This document shows, piece after piece, positions 23,014 to 30,527 of a stretch of DNA of 64,000 nt; position 1 is the first letter of the stretch, and every line of letters starts with the position of its first letter. The stretch lies in NCBI RefSeq assembly GCF_020215705.1, contig NZ_JAIWNB010000001.1:558001-622000 (forward strand), written 5' to 3'. This DNA comes from Nonomuraea aurantiaca (lineage in GTDB: Bacteria; Actinomycetota; Actinomycetes; Streptosporangiales; Streptosporangiaceae). The notes under the pieces were generated by a model that was not told the origin of the DNA, made no database searches, and was given only the letters and a program-made list of their open reading frames with translations. The translations under genes and the position numbers were made by a program.

Positions 23014-25499
23014 TCAGCGTCCCCGAGCTGTCCCTCGTGGTGCTCGTCGGCGTGTCGGGCAGCGGGAAGTCGACGTTCGCCGCCAAGCACTTCAAGCCGA
23101 CGCAGGTGATCTCGTCCGACTTCTGCCGCGGCCTGGTCGCCGACGACGAGAACGACCAGTCGGCCACCCCCGCCGCGTTCGACCTGCTGCACCACATCGT
23201 CGGCGTGCGCCTGGCCAGGGGGCTGTTCACCGTGGTCGACGCCACGAACGTCCAGTACGCCGCCCGCCGCAGCCTCATCGAGCTGGCCAAGAAGCACGAC
23301 GTGCTGGCCGACGCGATCGTGCTGGACACTCCCGAGGAGGTGGCGATCGAGCGCAACGCCGGCCGCCCGAACCGCGACTTCGGGCCCGGCGTGGTGATCC
23401 GCCAGCGTAAGGACCTGCGCCGCTCGCTGGGCAAGATCTCCCGCGACGGCTTCAGGAAGGTGCATGTGCTGCGCGGCCTCGAGGCCATCGAGAACGCGGA
23501 GCTGTCGTACGAGAAGGCGTGGACCGACAAGCGCGAGCTGACCGGCCCGTTCGACGTCATCGGCGACATCCATGGCTGCCGTTCGGAGCTGGAGACGCTA
23601 CTGGGCAGCCTGGGCTGGCAGATCGAGCGCGTCGAGGGCAAGGCGGTGACCGCCCGGCATCCGGCCGGTCGTACGGCGGTGTTCGTCGGCGACCTGGTCG
23701 ACCGCGGTCCCGACACGCCGGGCGTGCTCCGCCTGGTCATGGGCATGGTCGCGGCCGGCACCGCGATCTGCGTCGCGGGCAACCACGAGGCGAAGCTGGT
23801 GCGCGCGCTGAACGGCCGCAAGGTCACGGTCGCGCACGGCCTCCAGGAGTCGCTCGACCAGCTCGCCGCCGAGCCGCCGGAGTTCGTCGAGCGGGCCCGT
23901 ACGTTCATGGAGGGCCTGATCAGCCACTACCGGCTCGACGGCGGCCGGCTCGTCGTCGCGCACGCCGGGCTCAAGGAGGCCTACCACGGCCGCGCGTCGG
24001 GCCGCGTCCGCTCCTTCGCCCTCTATGGCGACACGACGGGCGAGACCGACGAGTACGGCCTGCCGGTCCGCTACCCCTGGGCCGAGGAGTACCGCGGCCG
24101 GGCCATGGTCGTCTACGGCCACACGCCCACGATCAAGGCCGAGTGGGTCAACAACACGATCTGCCTCGACACCGGCTGCGTCTTCGGCGGCACGATGACC
24201 GCGCTGCGCTACCCGGAGCGCGAGCTGGTCTCCGTCCCCGCCGAGCAGGTCTGGTACGAGTCGGTCAAGCCGCTCGGCGGCGGCCCCGCCCGCGACCCGG
24301 GCATGCTCGACATCGGCGACGTCCAGGGCACCAGGCACATCGAGACCCGGTTCGGCACCCGCGTCAAGGTGATGGAGGAGAACGCGGCCGCCGCCCTGGA
24401 GATCATGAGCAGGTTCGCCGTGGACCCGCGCTGGCTGGTCTACCTCCCGCCGACCATGGCCCCGCCCGAGACCTCCACGCTCGACGGCTACCTGGAGCAC
24501 CCGCACGAGGCGTTCGAGGAGTTCGCCGCCGCCGGGGTGACCGAGGTCGTGTGCGAGGAGAAGCACATGGGCTCGCGGGCCGTCGCCGTGCTCGCCAGGA
24601 CGCCCGAGGTGGCCGCCGCCCGGTTCGGCGTGACCGACGGCTCCGCGGGGGCCGTCTACACGCGTACCGGGCGCCCGTTCTTCGACGACATGGCGCCGCT
24701 GGTGGACCGGCTGCGCGCGGCGTGCGAGCCGCTCTGGGCCGAGCTCGGCTCCGACTGGGTGGCGCTCGACTGCGAGCTGCTGCCCTGGTCGGCCAAGGCG
24801 GGCGAGCTGATCAGGAGCCAGTACGCCTCCGTGGGCGCGGCGGCGCGGGCGGCGCTGCCCGAGGCGATGTCGGTTCTGGAGGCGGCCGCCGGGCGCGGGC
24901 TGGATGTGGGCGGGCTGCTTGCCCGCACTCGACGCCGCACCGACAACGCTGCCCTGTTCCGCGACGCCTATGCGCGTTACTGCTGGCCGGTCGACGGCCT
25001 GGAGGGCGTACGGGTGGCGCCGTTCCAGATCCTGGCCTGCGAAGGCCGGGCCACGGCGCTGGAGCCGCACGTCTGGCACCTGGCGAAGCTAGCCCTGCTG
25101 GACTCGCCGCTGATCACCCCTACCCGGCACCTGTTCGTCTCCCTCGACTCGCCGGACTCGCGGGCCGGGGCGGTCGAGTGGTGGTCGTCGCTCACGGCGG
25201 CGGGCGGCGAGGGCATGGTGGTCAAACCCGCCCAGTACGTGGCGGGGCGGGTCCAGCCGGGGGTCAAGGTGCGCGGCCGCGAATACCTGCGGATCATCTA
25301 CGGCCCCGACTACACCGAGTCGCTCGACGTGCTGCGCAGGCGTTTCCTCGGCAAGAAGCGGTCCATGGCGCTGCGCGAGTACGCGCTCGGCCTGGAGGCC
25401 CTCTCGCGCCTGGCCGAAGGCGACGCGGGCTGGCGGGTCCACGAGCCGGTCTTCGGGGTACTCGCCCTGGAATCCGAGCCGGTGGACCCGCGGCTCTAG
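23010..25499 (+). CDS. pnkp: Polynucleotide kinase-phosphatase-ligase Pnkp
   Basis: An 829-residue three-domain RNA repair enzyme. The 5'-kinase has Walker A VSGSGKST at about residues 15-22. The calcineurin-like 2',3'-phosphatase has GDIHG near 185, GDLVDRG and GNHE. The nucleotidyltransferase/ligase domain has nucleophile Lys518 in EEKHMGS and further motifs such as LDCELLPW and EGMVVKP. Together these heal and seal RNA broken by ribotoxins. The ATG overlaps the Hen1 stop, and Pnkp acts as a complex with Hen1 in known systems. All three active sites look intact. Confidence 0.95.
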   Translation: MISVPELSLVVLVGVSGSGKSTFAAKHFKPTQVISSDFCRGLVADDENDQSATPAAFDLLHHIVGVRLARGLFTVVDATNVQYAARRSLIELAKKHDVLADAIVLDTPEEVAIERNAGRPNRDFGPGVVIRQRKDLRRSLGKISRDGFRKVHVLRGLEAIENAELSYEKAWTDKRELTGPFDVIGDIHGCRSELETLLGSLGWQIERVEGKAVTARHPAGRTAVFVGDLVDRGPDTPGVLRLVMGMVAAGTAICVAGNHEAKLVRALNGRKVTVAHGLQESLDQLAAEPPEFVERARTFMEGLISHYRLDGGRLVVAHAGLKEAYHGRASGRVRSFALYGDTTGETDEYGLPVRYPWAEEYRGRAMVVYGHTPTIKAEWVNNTICLDTGCVFGGTMTALRYPERELVSVPAEQVWYESVKPLGGGPARDPGMLDIGDVQGTRHIETRFGTRVKVMEENAAAALEIMSRFAVDPRWLVYLPPTMAPPETSTLDGYLEHPHEAFEEFAAAGVTEVVCEEKHMGSRAVAVLARTPEVAAARFGVTDGSAGAVYTRTGRPFFDDMAPLVDRLRAACEPLWAELGSDWVALDCELLPWSAKAGELIRSQYASVGAAARAALPEAMSVLEAAAGRGLDVGGLLARTRRRTDNAALFRDAYARYCWPVDGLEGVRVAPFQILACEGRATALEPHVWHLAKLALLDSPLITPTRHLFVSLDSPDSRAGAVEWWSSLTAAGGEGMVVKPAQYVAGRVQPGVKVRGREYLRIIYGPDYTESLDVLRRRFLGKKRSMALREYALGLEALSRLAEGDAGWRVHEPVFGVLALESEPVDPRL

Positions 25500-25567
25500 T
25501 TTTTGAGTAATCCTGGCCGTACGTGGAGTGACGGCGGGTAAATCCCCATTTCGGGGAGGAGGCCCGC

Positions 25568-26956
25568 ATGGCTACTCAGTCCGGCCACCAGGAGAACCTC
25601 GGCCACGTCGTCTTCATCACGGCGGCGGCGGCCATCGGCGGGTTCCTGTTCGGCTACGACAGCGCCGTGATCAACGGCGCTGTCGTCGGCATCCAGAAGT
25701 ACTTCCACGTCGGCCCGGTGGAGATCGGGATCGTGGTGGCCATCGCGCTGCTCGGTTCCGCCATCGGCGCCTGGATCGCGGGCCGGCTGGCCGACTGGTG
25801 GGGACGCACCAGGACCATGCAGGTGGCGGCCATCCTCTTCTCCGCCAGCTCGATCGGGCAGATGCTGCCGTTCGCCCTGTGGGACCTGGCCTTCTGGCGG
25901 GTCCTGGCGGGCATCGCGATCGGGATGGCCTCGGTGCTCGGCCCGACCTACATCGCCGAGGTGTCGCCGCCGGCCTACCGGGGCCGGCTCGGCTCGTTCC
26001 AGCAGCTGGCGATCGTGCTCGGCATCGCGGTCTCGCAGCTGGTCAACTACGTCTTCGCCCGGCTGGCCGGGGGTGACGTCAACAACCCGCTGTGGGGGCT
26101 GCAGGCGTGGCAGTGGATGCTGGGCGCGTGCGTCGTGCCGGCCCTGCTGTACCTGCTGTTCGCCTCGACCATCCCCGAGTCGCCCCGGTATCTGATCGCG
26201 GCCGGGCGGATCAGGCAGGCTCGTACGGTGCTGGCCGAGGTCGAGGGCGCGGAGGTGGACCTGGACGCCCGGGTGGCGGAGATCCGGCAGGTCCTCAAGA
26301 GCGAGCAGCGGCCCACGATCAGGGAGCTGCGCGGACCAGCGTTCGGGCTGCTGCCGATCGTCTGGATCGGCATCGCCCTGTCGGTCTTCCAGCAGTTCGT
26401 CGGCATCAACGTGATCTTCTACTACTCGTCGGTGCTCTGGCAGTCGGTGGGCATCACCCAGGCCAACTCGCTGCTGATCAGCTTCTCCAGCTCGGTCATC
26501 AACATCATCGGCACGTTCATCGCGATCTCGCTGGTCGACAAGATCGGGCGCAAGCCGCTGCTGCTCATCGGCTCGGCGGGCATGGCCATCTCGCTGGGCA
26601 CGGCCGCGTGGGCGTTCTCCTACGCCCGCGGGCTCAGCCTGCCCGCCCCGCAGGGACCCATCGCGCTGGTCGCGGCCAACGTGTTCGTGCTGTTCTTCGC
26701 GCTGTCGTGGGGTGTCGTGGTGTGGGTGCTGCTGGGGGAGATGTTCCCCAACCGCATCCGGGCCGCCGCCCTGGGAGTGGCCGCCTCGGCGCAGTGGATC
26801 GCGAACTGGGCGATCACGGTGACCTTCCCGGCCCTGTCGAAGTGGAACCTGCCTCTGACGTACGCCATGTACTCCTTCTTCGCCGTGTTGTCGTTCCTGT
26901 TCGTCACCAAGTTCGTCAGGGAGACCAAGGGGCGCCGGCTCGAGGAGATGGGTTAG
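25568..26956 (+). CDS. Sugar porter (SP family) MFS transporter
   Basis: A 462-residue protein with 12 helices and the SP-family signatures GGFLFGYDSAVINGAV, WWGRTRTM, PESPRYLI, QQFVGINVIFYYS and the C-terminal ETKGRRLEEM. It resembles xylose/glucose/arabinose:H+ symporters. A GGGGAGGAGG SD precedes the ATG, and a short hairpin (CCCC-ATTTC-GGGG) partly covers it. Its last bases overlap the stop of the convergent RyR-domain gene. Confidence 0.92.
   Translation: MATQSGHQENLGHVVFITAAAAIGGFLFGYDSAVINGAVVGIQKYFHVGPVEIGIVVAIALLGSAIGAWIAGRLADWWGRTRTMQVAAILFSASSIGQMLPFALWDLAFWRVLAGIAIGMASVLGPTYIAEVSPPAYRGRLGSFQQLAIVLGIAVSQLVNYVFARLAGGDVNNPLWGLQAWQWMLGACVVPALLYLLFASTIPESPRYLIAAGRIRQARTVLAEVEGAEVDLDARVAEIRQVLKSEQRPTIRELRGPAFGLLPIVWIGIALSVFQQFVGINVIFYYSSVLWQSVGITQANSLLISFSSSVINIIGTFIAISLVDKIGRKPLLLIGSAGMAISLGTAAWAFSYARGLSLPAPQGPIALVAANVFVLFFALSWGVVVWVLLGEMFPNRIRAAALGVAASAQWIANWAITVTFPALSKWNLPLTYAMYSFFAVLSFLFVTKFVRETKGRRLEEMG
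26927..26956. repeat. Left copy of a 30-bp flank shared across the RyR operon
   Basis: The last 30 bases of the sugar porter gene match 25 of 30 bases at 28586-28615, including an identical GGAGATGGGTTAG end. The two copies bracket the YbaB/WXG/RyR operon. Confidence 0.4.
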
Positions 26957-27858
26957 TCCTGCTCCGCGAGCGCTTCGCGCACCACCACACGGTCTTTTTC
27001 CTTCTCGACCTGCGACAGCTCCTGATACGGCAGTTTCTGCTCGGGCGGGGCCCACTCACCGTTGCGCCGAAGCCAGGCGTCGTGCACGCGCTCGCTGGCG
27101 GACTCCATGAATTCCTCGCCCTTGAGATCGACTCCGCGCCTGCTCGCGTCATCCACCAATCGGACCGCCACGGTCGCCGACTCCTTGTTCTCCTTCTGCC
27201 AGTCGGCCGGCAGGTCCTTGTATCGGGTATTGGCGATATCGACCTGATCAGTGCCGTGCCTTCTGATCCATGCCTGGTCTGTTGTCGTCTTGACCCGCGC
27301 CTCGTAGCCTCCGCCGGGCAACCGGCGGGGAGCGCGCCAGGCCTCATGCAGGCGGTCGGACACAGCGTCGATCCTGCGAGCCTGCCGGGTCTTGAACAGG
27401 CTCATAAAGATGCGTCCGGCGCGGCTCAGGGCGTTGCGGAGCATGGCGATGAACCGGCCGCCTATGGCGGCGAGACGAGGGAGAAGCTGGGGGGCGAAGG
27501 CGACGGCGATCCCGGCGGCGACCGCCACGCTCGCGAGCAGACCCTCGACCCACTCGATGATGATTTTGGAGACGCGCAGGTTGCCGACGGCTGTGGTGAG
27601 GCGGTCGGCGAGGTCGGCCGCCTGGGGTACGGCGCCGTCGCGGCTCGTCATGTAGGCGTGCAGCGCGTCGGTGGCCGGCCCCTCGTTCGTGCCTGCCAGC
27701 CGGTAGGCGTGCCCGCCGTCCTGGACCAGCCGCCGGTGATAGGCGGCGGCCCGGTCCAGCTCGCCGATGTGCTTGTCGAGCAGGCCGGTGTCGGGCAGCG
27801 GAGGGATGCCGAGGATGCCGAGACCGGCGACCACCGCCGGCTCGCTCATCAGGCTCAT
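26953..27858 (-). CDS. Membrane-associated protein with C-terminal RyR-like domain, putative type VII cargo
   Basis: A 301-residue protein. Residues about 1-85 are an alpha-helical WXG-like region. A hydrophobic stretch (about 95-125) could be a membrane segment. The C-terminal half has HEAW and YKDLPADWQKENKESA, then VHDAWLRRNGEW and PYQELSQVEKEKDR, matching the conserved core of ryanodine-receptor (RyR) repeat domains. The ATG at 27858 overlaps the preceding gene's stop. With a WXG-like gene and a YbaB-like gene upstream, it resembles a secreted or surface effector of an ESX-type system. The function is inferred from context only. Confidence 0.6.
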   Translation of the reverse strand: MSLMSEPAVVAGLGILGIPPLPDTGLLDKHIGELDRAAAYHRRLVQDGGHAYRLAGTNEGPATDALHAYMTSRDGAVPQAADLADRLTTAVGNLRVSKIIIEWVEGLLASVAVAAGIAVAFAPQLLPRLAAIGGRFIAMLRNALSRAGRIFMSLFKTRQARRIDAVSDRLHEAWRAPRRLPGGGYEARVKTTTDQAWIRRHGTDQVDIANTRYKDLPADWQKENKESATVAVRLVDDASRRGVDLKGEEFMESASERVHDAWLRRNGEWAPPEQKLPYQELSQVEKEKDRVVVREALAEQD

Positions 27859-28178
27859 GCTCGGGCCTGGCCCGTTGGCGTGACATTCACCGTGTTGATG
27901 TGCTCCGCCTCGACGTTGACCTCGGCCATGATGACCTGACCGTTGCCGACGTGGCGCAGGTGCCCGTCGAGCCGCTCGCATGCCTCCAGCAGCGTGCGCC
28001 TCAACTCGAGATAGGGACCAGAGAACTCCTCGTACGGCAACGGCGCCTCATCCCCCCACTCACTGCGCAGTCCGGTGGCGAAATCCGTGTACTCATCGGC
28101 CAGTCTTCTGAAGGAGCGCCCGGAAGAGTGGCGGCCGCCGGCATCGATGTTCACGTAATCAGGGGTCATCCCGTTCAC
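27855..28178 (-). CDS. Small WXG100-like helical protein
   Basis: A 107-residue acidic helical protein. A WG pair occurs in GLRSEWGDEAPLPYEEFSGP, between two helices, as in ESX-type WXG100 or EspC-like substrates. There is no signal peptide. The GTG overlaps the YbaB-like stop (GTGA) and the stop overlaps the RyR-domain gene (ATGA), so all three are strictly coupled. It is probably a secretion partner or chaperone of the RyR-domain protein. The exact family is uncertain. Confidence 0.6.
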   Translation of the reverse strand: MNGMTPDYVNIDAGGRHSSGRSFRRLADEYTDFATGLRSEWGDEAPLPYEEFSGPYLELRRTLLEACERLDGHLRHVGNGQVIMAEVNVEAEHINTVNVTPTGQARA

Positions 28179-28528
28179 CTTCCTTCCAACCGGCGAAGCG
28201 TCTCATCGAGCGCCGAGGTCAACCGGTCGAAGTCGCGAGAGGCTTGGACCTCCAGCTCGTCCAGCCGCCGAGCAAGGGTCTTTGCCTCGTGCTCTCCCGG
28301 CGCCGCCGGCTCATCGCCGCTCTCGCCCATCCGATCGAGATGGGCCCGCTGCGCCGCCCGTACGGCGACGACGATCTGCCCGGCCAGCTCCCGCGAGCCC
28401 CATCGCAGCGTCCGGGGGTCAAGGCGAAGCACCGTCAGCAGGCCGTCAGCGCCGACCTCCGCACTTACCTGCCCGTCTGCGGCCTCACCGACGACTTCCA
28501 CGTTGTCACGCCCGCCGGAAACGGTCAC
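28175..28528 (-). CDS. YbaB/EbfC-like protein
   Basis: A 117-residue protein. Its beta-strand N-terminus (VEVVGEAADGQVSAEVGADG) and central LDPRTLRWGSRELAGQIVVAVRAAQ resemble the YbaB/EbfC fold, followed by a long helix. YbaB-like proteins of this kind often precede WXG100 genes in actinobacteria and may act as chaperones rather than DNA-binding proteins. GGAGG lies six bases before the GTG. It heads the three-gene operon. Confidence 0.65.
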   Translation of the reverse strand: MTVSGGRDNVEVVGEAADGQVSAEVGADGLLTVLRLDPRTLRWGSRELAGQIVVAVRAAQRAHLDRMGESGDEPAAPGEHEAKTLARRLDELEVQASRDFDRLTSALDETLRRLEGR

Positions 28529-28585
28529 GTAATACCTCCGAACTCATCCATTCGCCATGATCCTTTCTGGGACGATACCGGAGTC

Positions 28586-28615
28586 GAAGGGCGCAAGCTC
28601 AAGGAGATGGGTTAG
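28586..28615. repeat. Right copy of the 30-bp flank
   Basis: It reads as a sugar-porter-like tail (GRKLKEMG, stop) with nothing recognisable upstream of it. It matches 26927-26956 at 25 of 30 bases. Its AAGGAG could also have been reused near the next gene's start. Confidence 0.4.
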
Positions 28616-28625
28616 CGTCCGATGC

Positions 28626-29141
28626 GTGATTGACGACGTGCTCGGTCCCTCCATCGAGGTGTTGTTCTGCGGGATCAATCCCGGGCTGATGTCGGAGGCC
28701 ACCGGCCATCACTTCGCCCGCCCCGGCAACCGGTTCTGGCCCGCGCTGCATCTGTCCGGGTTCACGCCCCGGCTGCTGGCTCCCGCCGAGCAGCACCTCC
28801 TGCCGTCGTACGGGCTGGGCATCACGAACGTGGTCGCCCGGCCCAGCGCCAAGGCGTCGGAGCTGACCCGTGAGGAGCTGATCGAGGGCGGGGCCCGGCT
28901 GGCCGGGCTGGTGGCCTCGGTGCGGCCCCGGGCGCTGGCCGTGCTGGGCATCTCGGCGTACCGGACGGCTTTCGCCCGGCCGAAGGCGCGGATCGGACCC
29001 CAGGCCGAGCCGGTGAGCGGCGCGCCGGTGTGGGTGCTGCCGAACCCGAGCGGCCTCAACGCCCACTGGAACCTGGCCGGCATCGCCGCCGAATTGCGGC
29101 TGCTGCGCGAGCAGATCGGGCGGCCCTCGCGCACCTCTTGA
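28626..29141 (+). CDS. mug: Mug-type G:T/U mismatch-specific DNA glycosylase
   Basis: A 171-residue uracil-DNA-glycosylase-superfamily protein: FCGINPGLMSEATGHHFA holds the Asn and Gly-Pro of the Mug active site, GITNVVARPSAKASEL follows, and LPNPSGLNAHW is the DNA-intercalation loop. It excises U or T mispaired with G. GTG at 28626 begins the conserved region; the nearest AAGGAG is 19 bases upstream, so the start is not certain. Confidence 0.87.
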   Translation: MIDDVLGPSIEVLFCGINPGLMSEATGHHFARPGNRFWPALHLSGFTPRLLAPAEQHLLPSYGLGITNVVARPSAKASELTREELIEGGARLAGLVASVRPRALAVLGISAYRTAFARPKARIGPQAEPVSGAPVWVLPNPSGLNAHWNLAGIAAELRLLREQIGRPSRTS

Positions 29142-29267
29142 CGATCTCAGAGCTCGCTCCCTACTATCGGGTAACTCTTTAATGATCAACGCAATCCCCG
29201 TTTACGGTTCAACCACTTCCAGGTATGCGGGAGTGGGCTTCGCCGTAGCCTCGTAGGGAAATCCCGC

Positions 29268-30518
29268 ATGACAGATGACTATGACGTCGTCATAGTCGGC
29301 GCAAGCATTTCCGGGTGCGCCGGCGCGATACTGTTCGCGAATCTGGGAGCTCGCGTCGCGCTCTTGGAAAAGCATTCCGGCATGGACGCGTACAAGGTGT
29401 TGTGCACCCATACGCTGCAACCGAGTTGCCTGCCGGTCATCAAGACGCTGGGCCTGCTGCCGCTGCTCGAAGAGGCCGGGGCGCACCGGCACGTCACCCA
29501 CCTGTGGACCCCCTGGGGCTGGATCGAGCCGCGCCCCGCGCCCGGCGCGGAGCCGCTGCCGCACGGACTCAACATCCGCCGCCAGACCCTGGACCCCTTG
29601 CTCAGGCGGCTCGCCGCCGAGACGCCGGGCGTCGACCTCCGGCTCGGCCAGAACGTCAACGGGCTCCTGGAGGAGGACGGCCGCTTCACCGGAGTCAGCG
29701 TCACCGCCAACGGCGTGGAGACCCGGCTGACGGCGCGGCTGGTCGTGGGCGCGGACGGGCGCAACACGACCGTGGGCGCCCTCAGCGGGCTGCCCGTCAG
29801 GCTGAGCGCCAACAACCGGTTGGGCTTCTTCGCCCAGTACCGTGGCCTGCCGGAAGACGCGCCGAGCCGGGTGTGGTTCCTCGACCCGGACACCGCCTTC
29901 GCCTTCCCCAACGACGACGGCGTCACCGTGATCTCCTGCTCGCCCAGCAAGGAACGGCACAGCTCAGCCTTCCGCGCGGACCTCGAAGGCAGCTTCGAAC
30001 GGTTCGTCCGCGCCCTGCCCGACGCGCCCCGCATCGACGAGGCCGAACGCGTCTCCAAGATCGTCGGGACGCTCGACCTGCCCAACGTCTACCGCAAGCC
30101 GTACGGACCGGGACTCGCCCTGGTCGGCGACGCGGCCCTGGCCACCGATCCGCTGTGGGGAGTCGGCTGCGGCTGGGCGTTCCAGTCCGCGCAGTGGCTG
30201 GTGGACGCGGTCGGGGGCGCCGTGGCGAGCCAGGGCGACGTGCTGCCGGGCCTGGCGGAGTACGGCAAAACGCACCGCGCGGCGCTGGACAGCCATCACA
30301 AGCTGATGGAGGACTATTCGGCCGTACGGCCGTTCAATATCTTCGAGCGGCTGCTGCTTTCCGCGGCGGCCCGCGACGCCGGCGCGGCCAGGCATTATTA
30401 CGACTTCGCCTCCCGGCTCATCGATGTCAAACAGTTCGCGTCACCGGGCTCGTTGCTGCGCGCGGCGCGGGTCAACGCATTCCACCGGCTCCGGAACGGC
30501 ACCACGAATTCGATTTGA
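29268..30518 (+). CDS. FAD-dependent monooxygenase/oxidoreductase of the PKS group
   Basis: A 416-residue flavoprotein. VVIVGASISGCAGAI is the N-terminal GxGxxG dinucleotide motif, VVGADGRNT the DG motif, and LALVGDAALATDPLWGVGCG the GD motif of group A flavoprotein monooxygenases and related halogenases/reductases. The WxWxIP motif of tryptophan halogenases is not seen. It lies nine bases before the PKS start, so it is probably co-transcribed and tailors the polyketide by hydroxylation, epoxidation or desaturation. Confidence 0.83.
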   Translation: MTDDYDVVIVGASISGCAGAILFANLGARVALLEKHSGMDAYKVLCTHTLQPSCLPVIKTLGLLPLLEEAGAHRHVTHLWTPWGWIEPRPAPGAEPLPHGLNIRRQTLDPLLRRLAAETPGVDLRLGQNVNGLLEEDGRFTGVSVTANGVETRLTARLVVGADGRNTTVGALSGLPVRLSANNRLGFFAQYRGLPEDAPSRVWFLDPDTAFAFPNDDGVTVISCSPSKERHSSAFRADLEGSFERFVRALPDAPRIDEAERVSKIVGTLDLPNVYRKPYGPGLALVGDAALATDPLWGVGCGWAFQSAQWLVDAVGGAVASQGDVLPGLAEYGKTHRAALDSHHKLMEDYSAVRPFNIFERLLLSAAARDAGAARHYYDFASRLIDVKQFASPGSLLRAARVNAFHRLRNGTTNSI

Positions 30519-30527
30519 GGACGGCCC

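Noticed and set aside
23519..25510. A long second frame within pnkp
   Set aside because: Arg/Gly-rich with no motif; the phosphatase and ligase motifs are all in the other frame.
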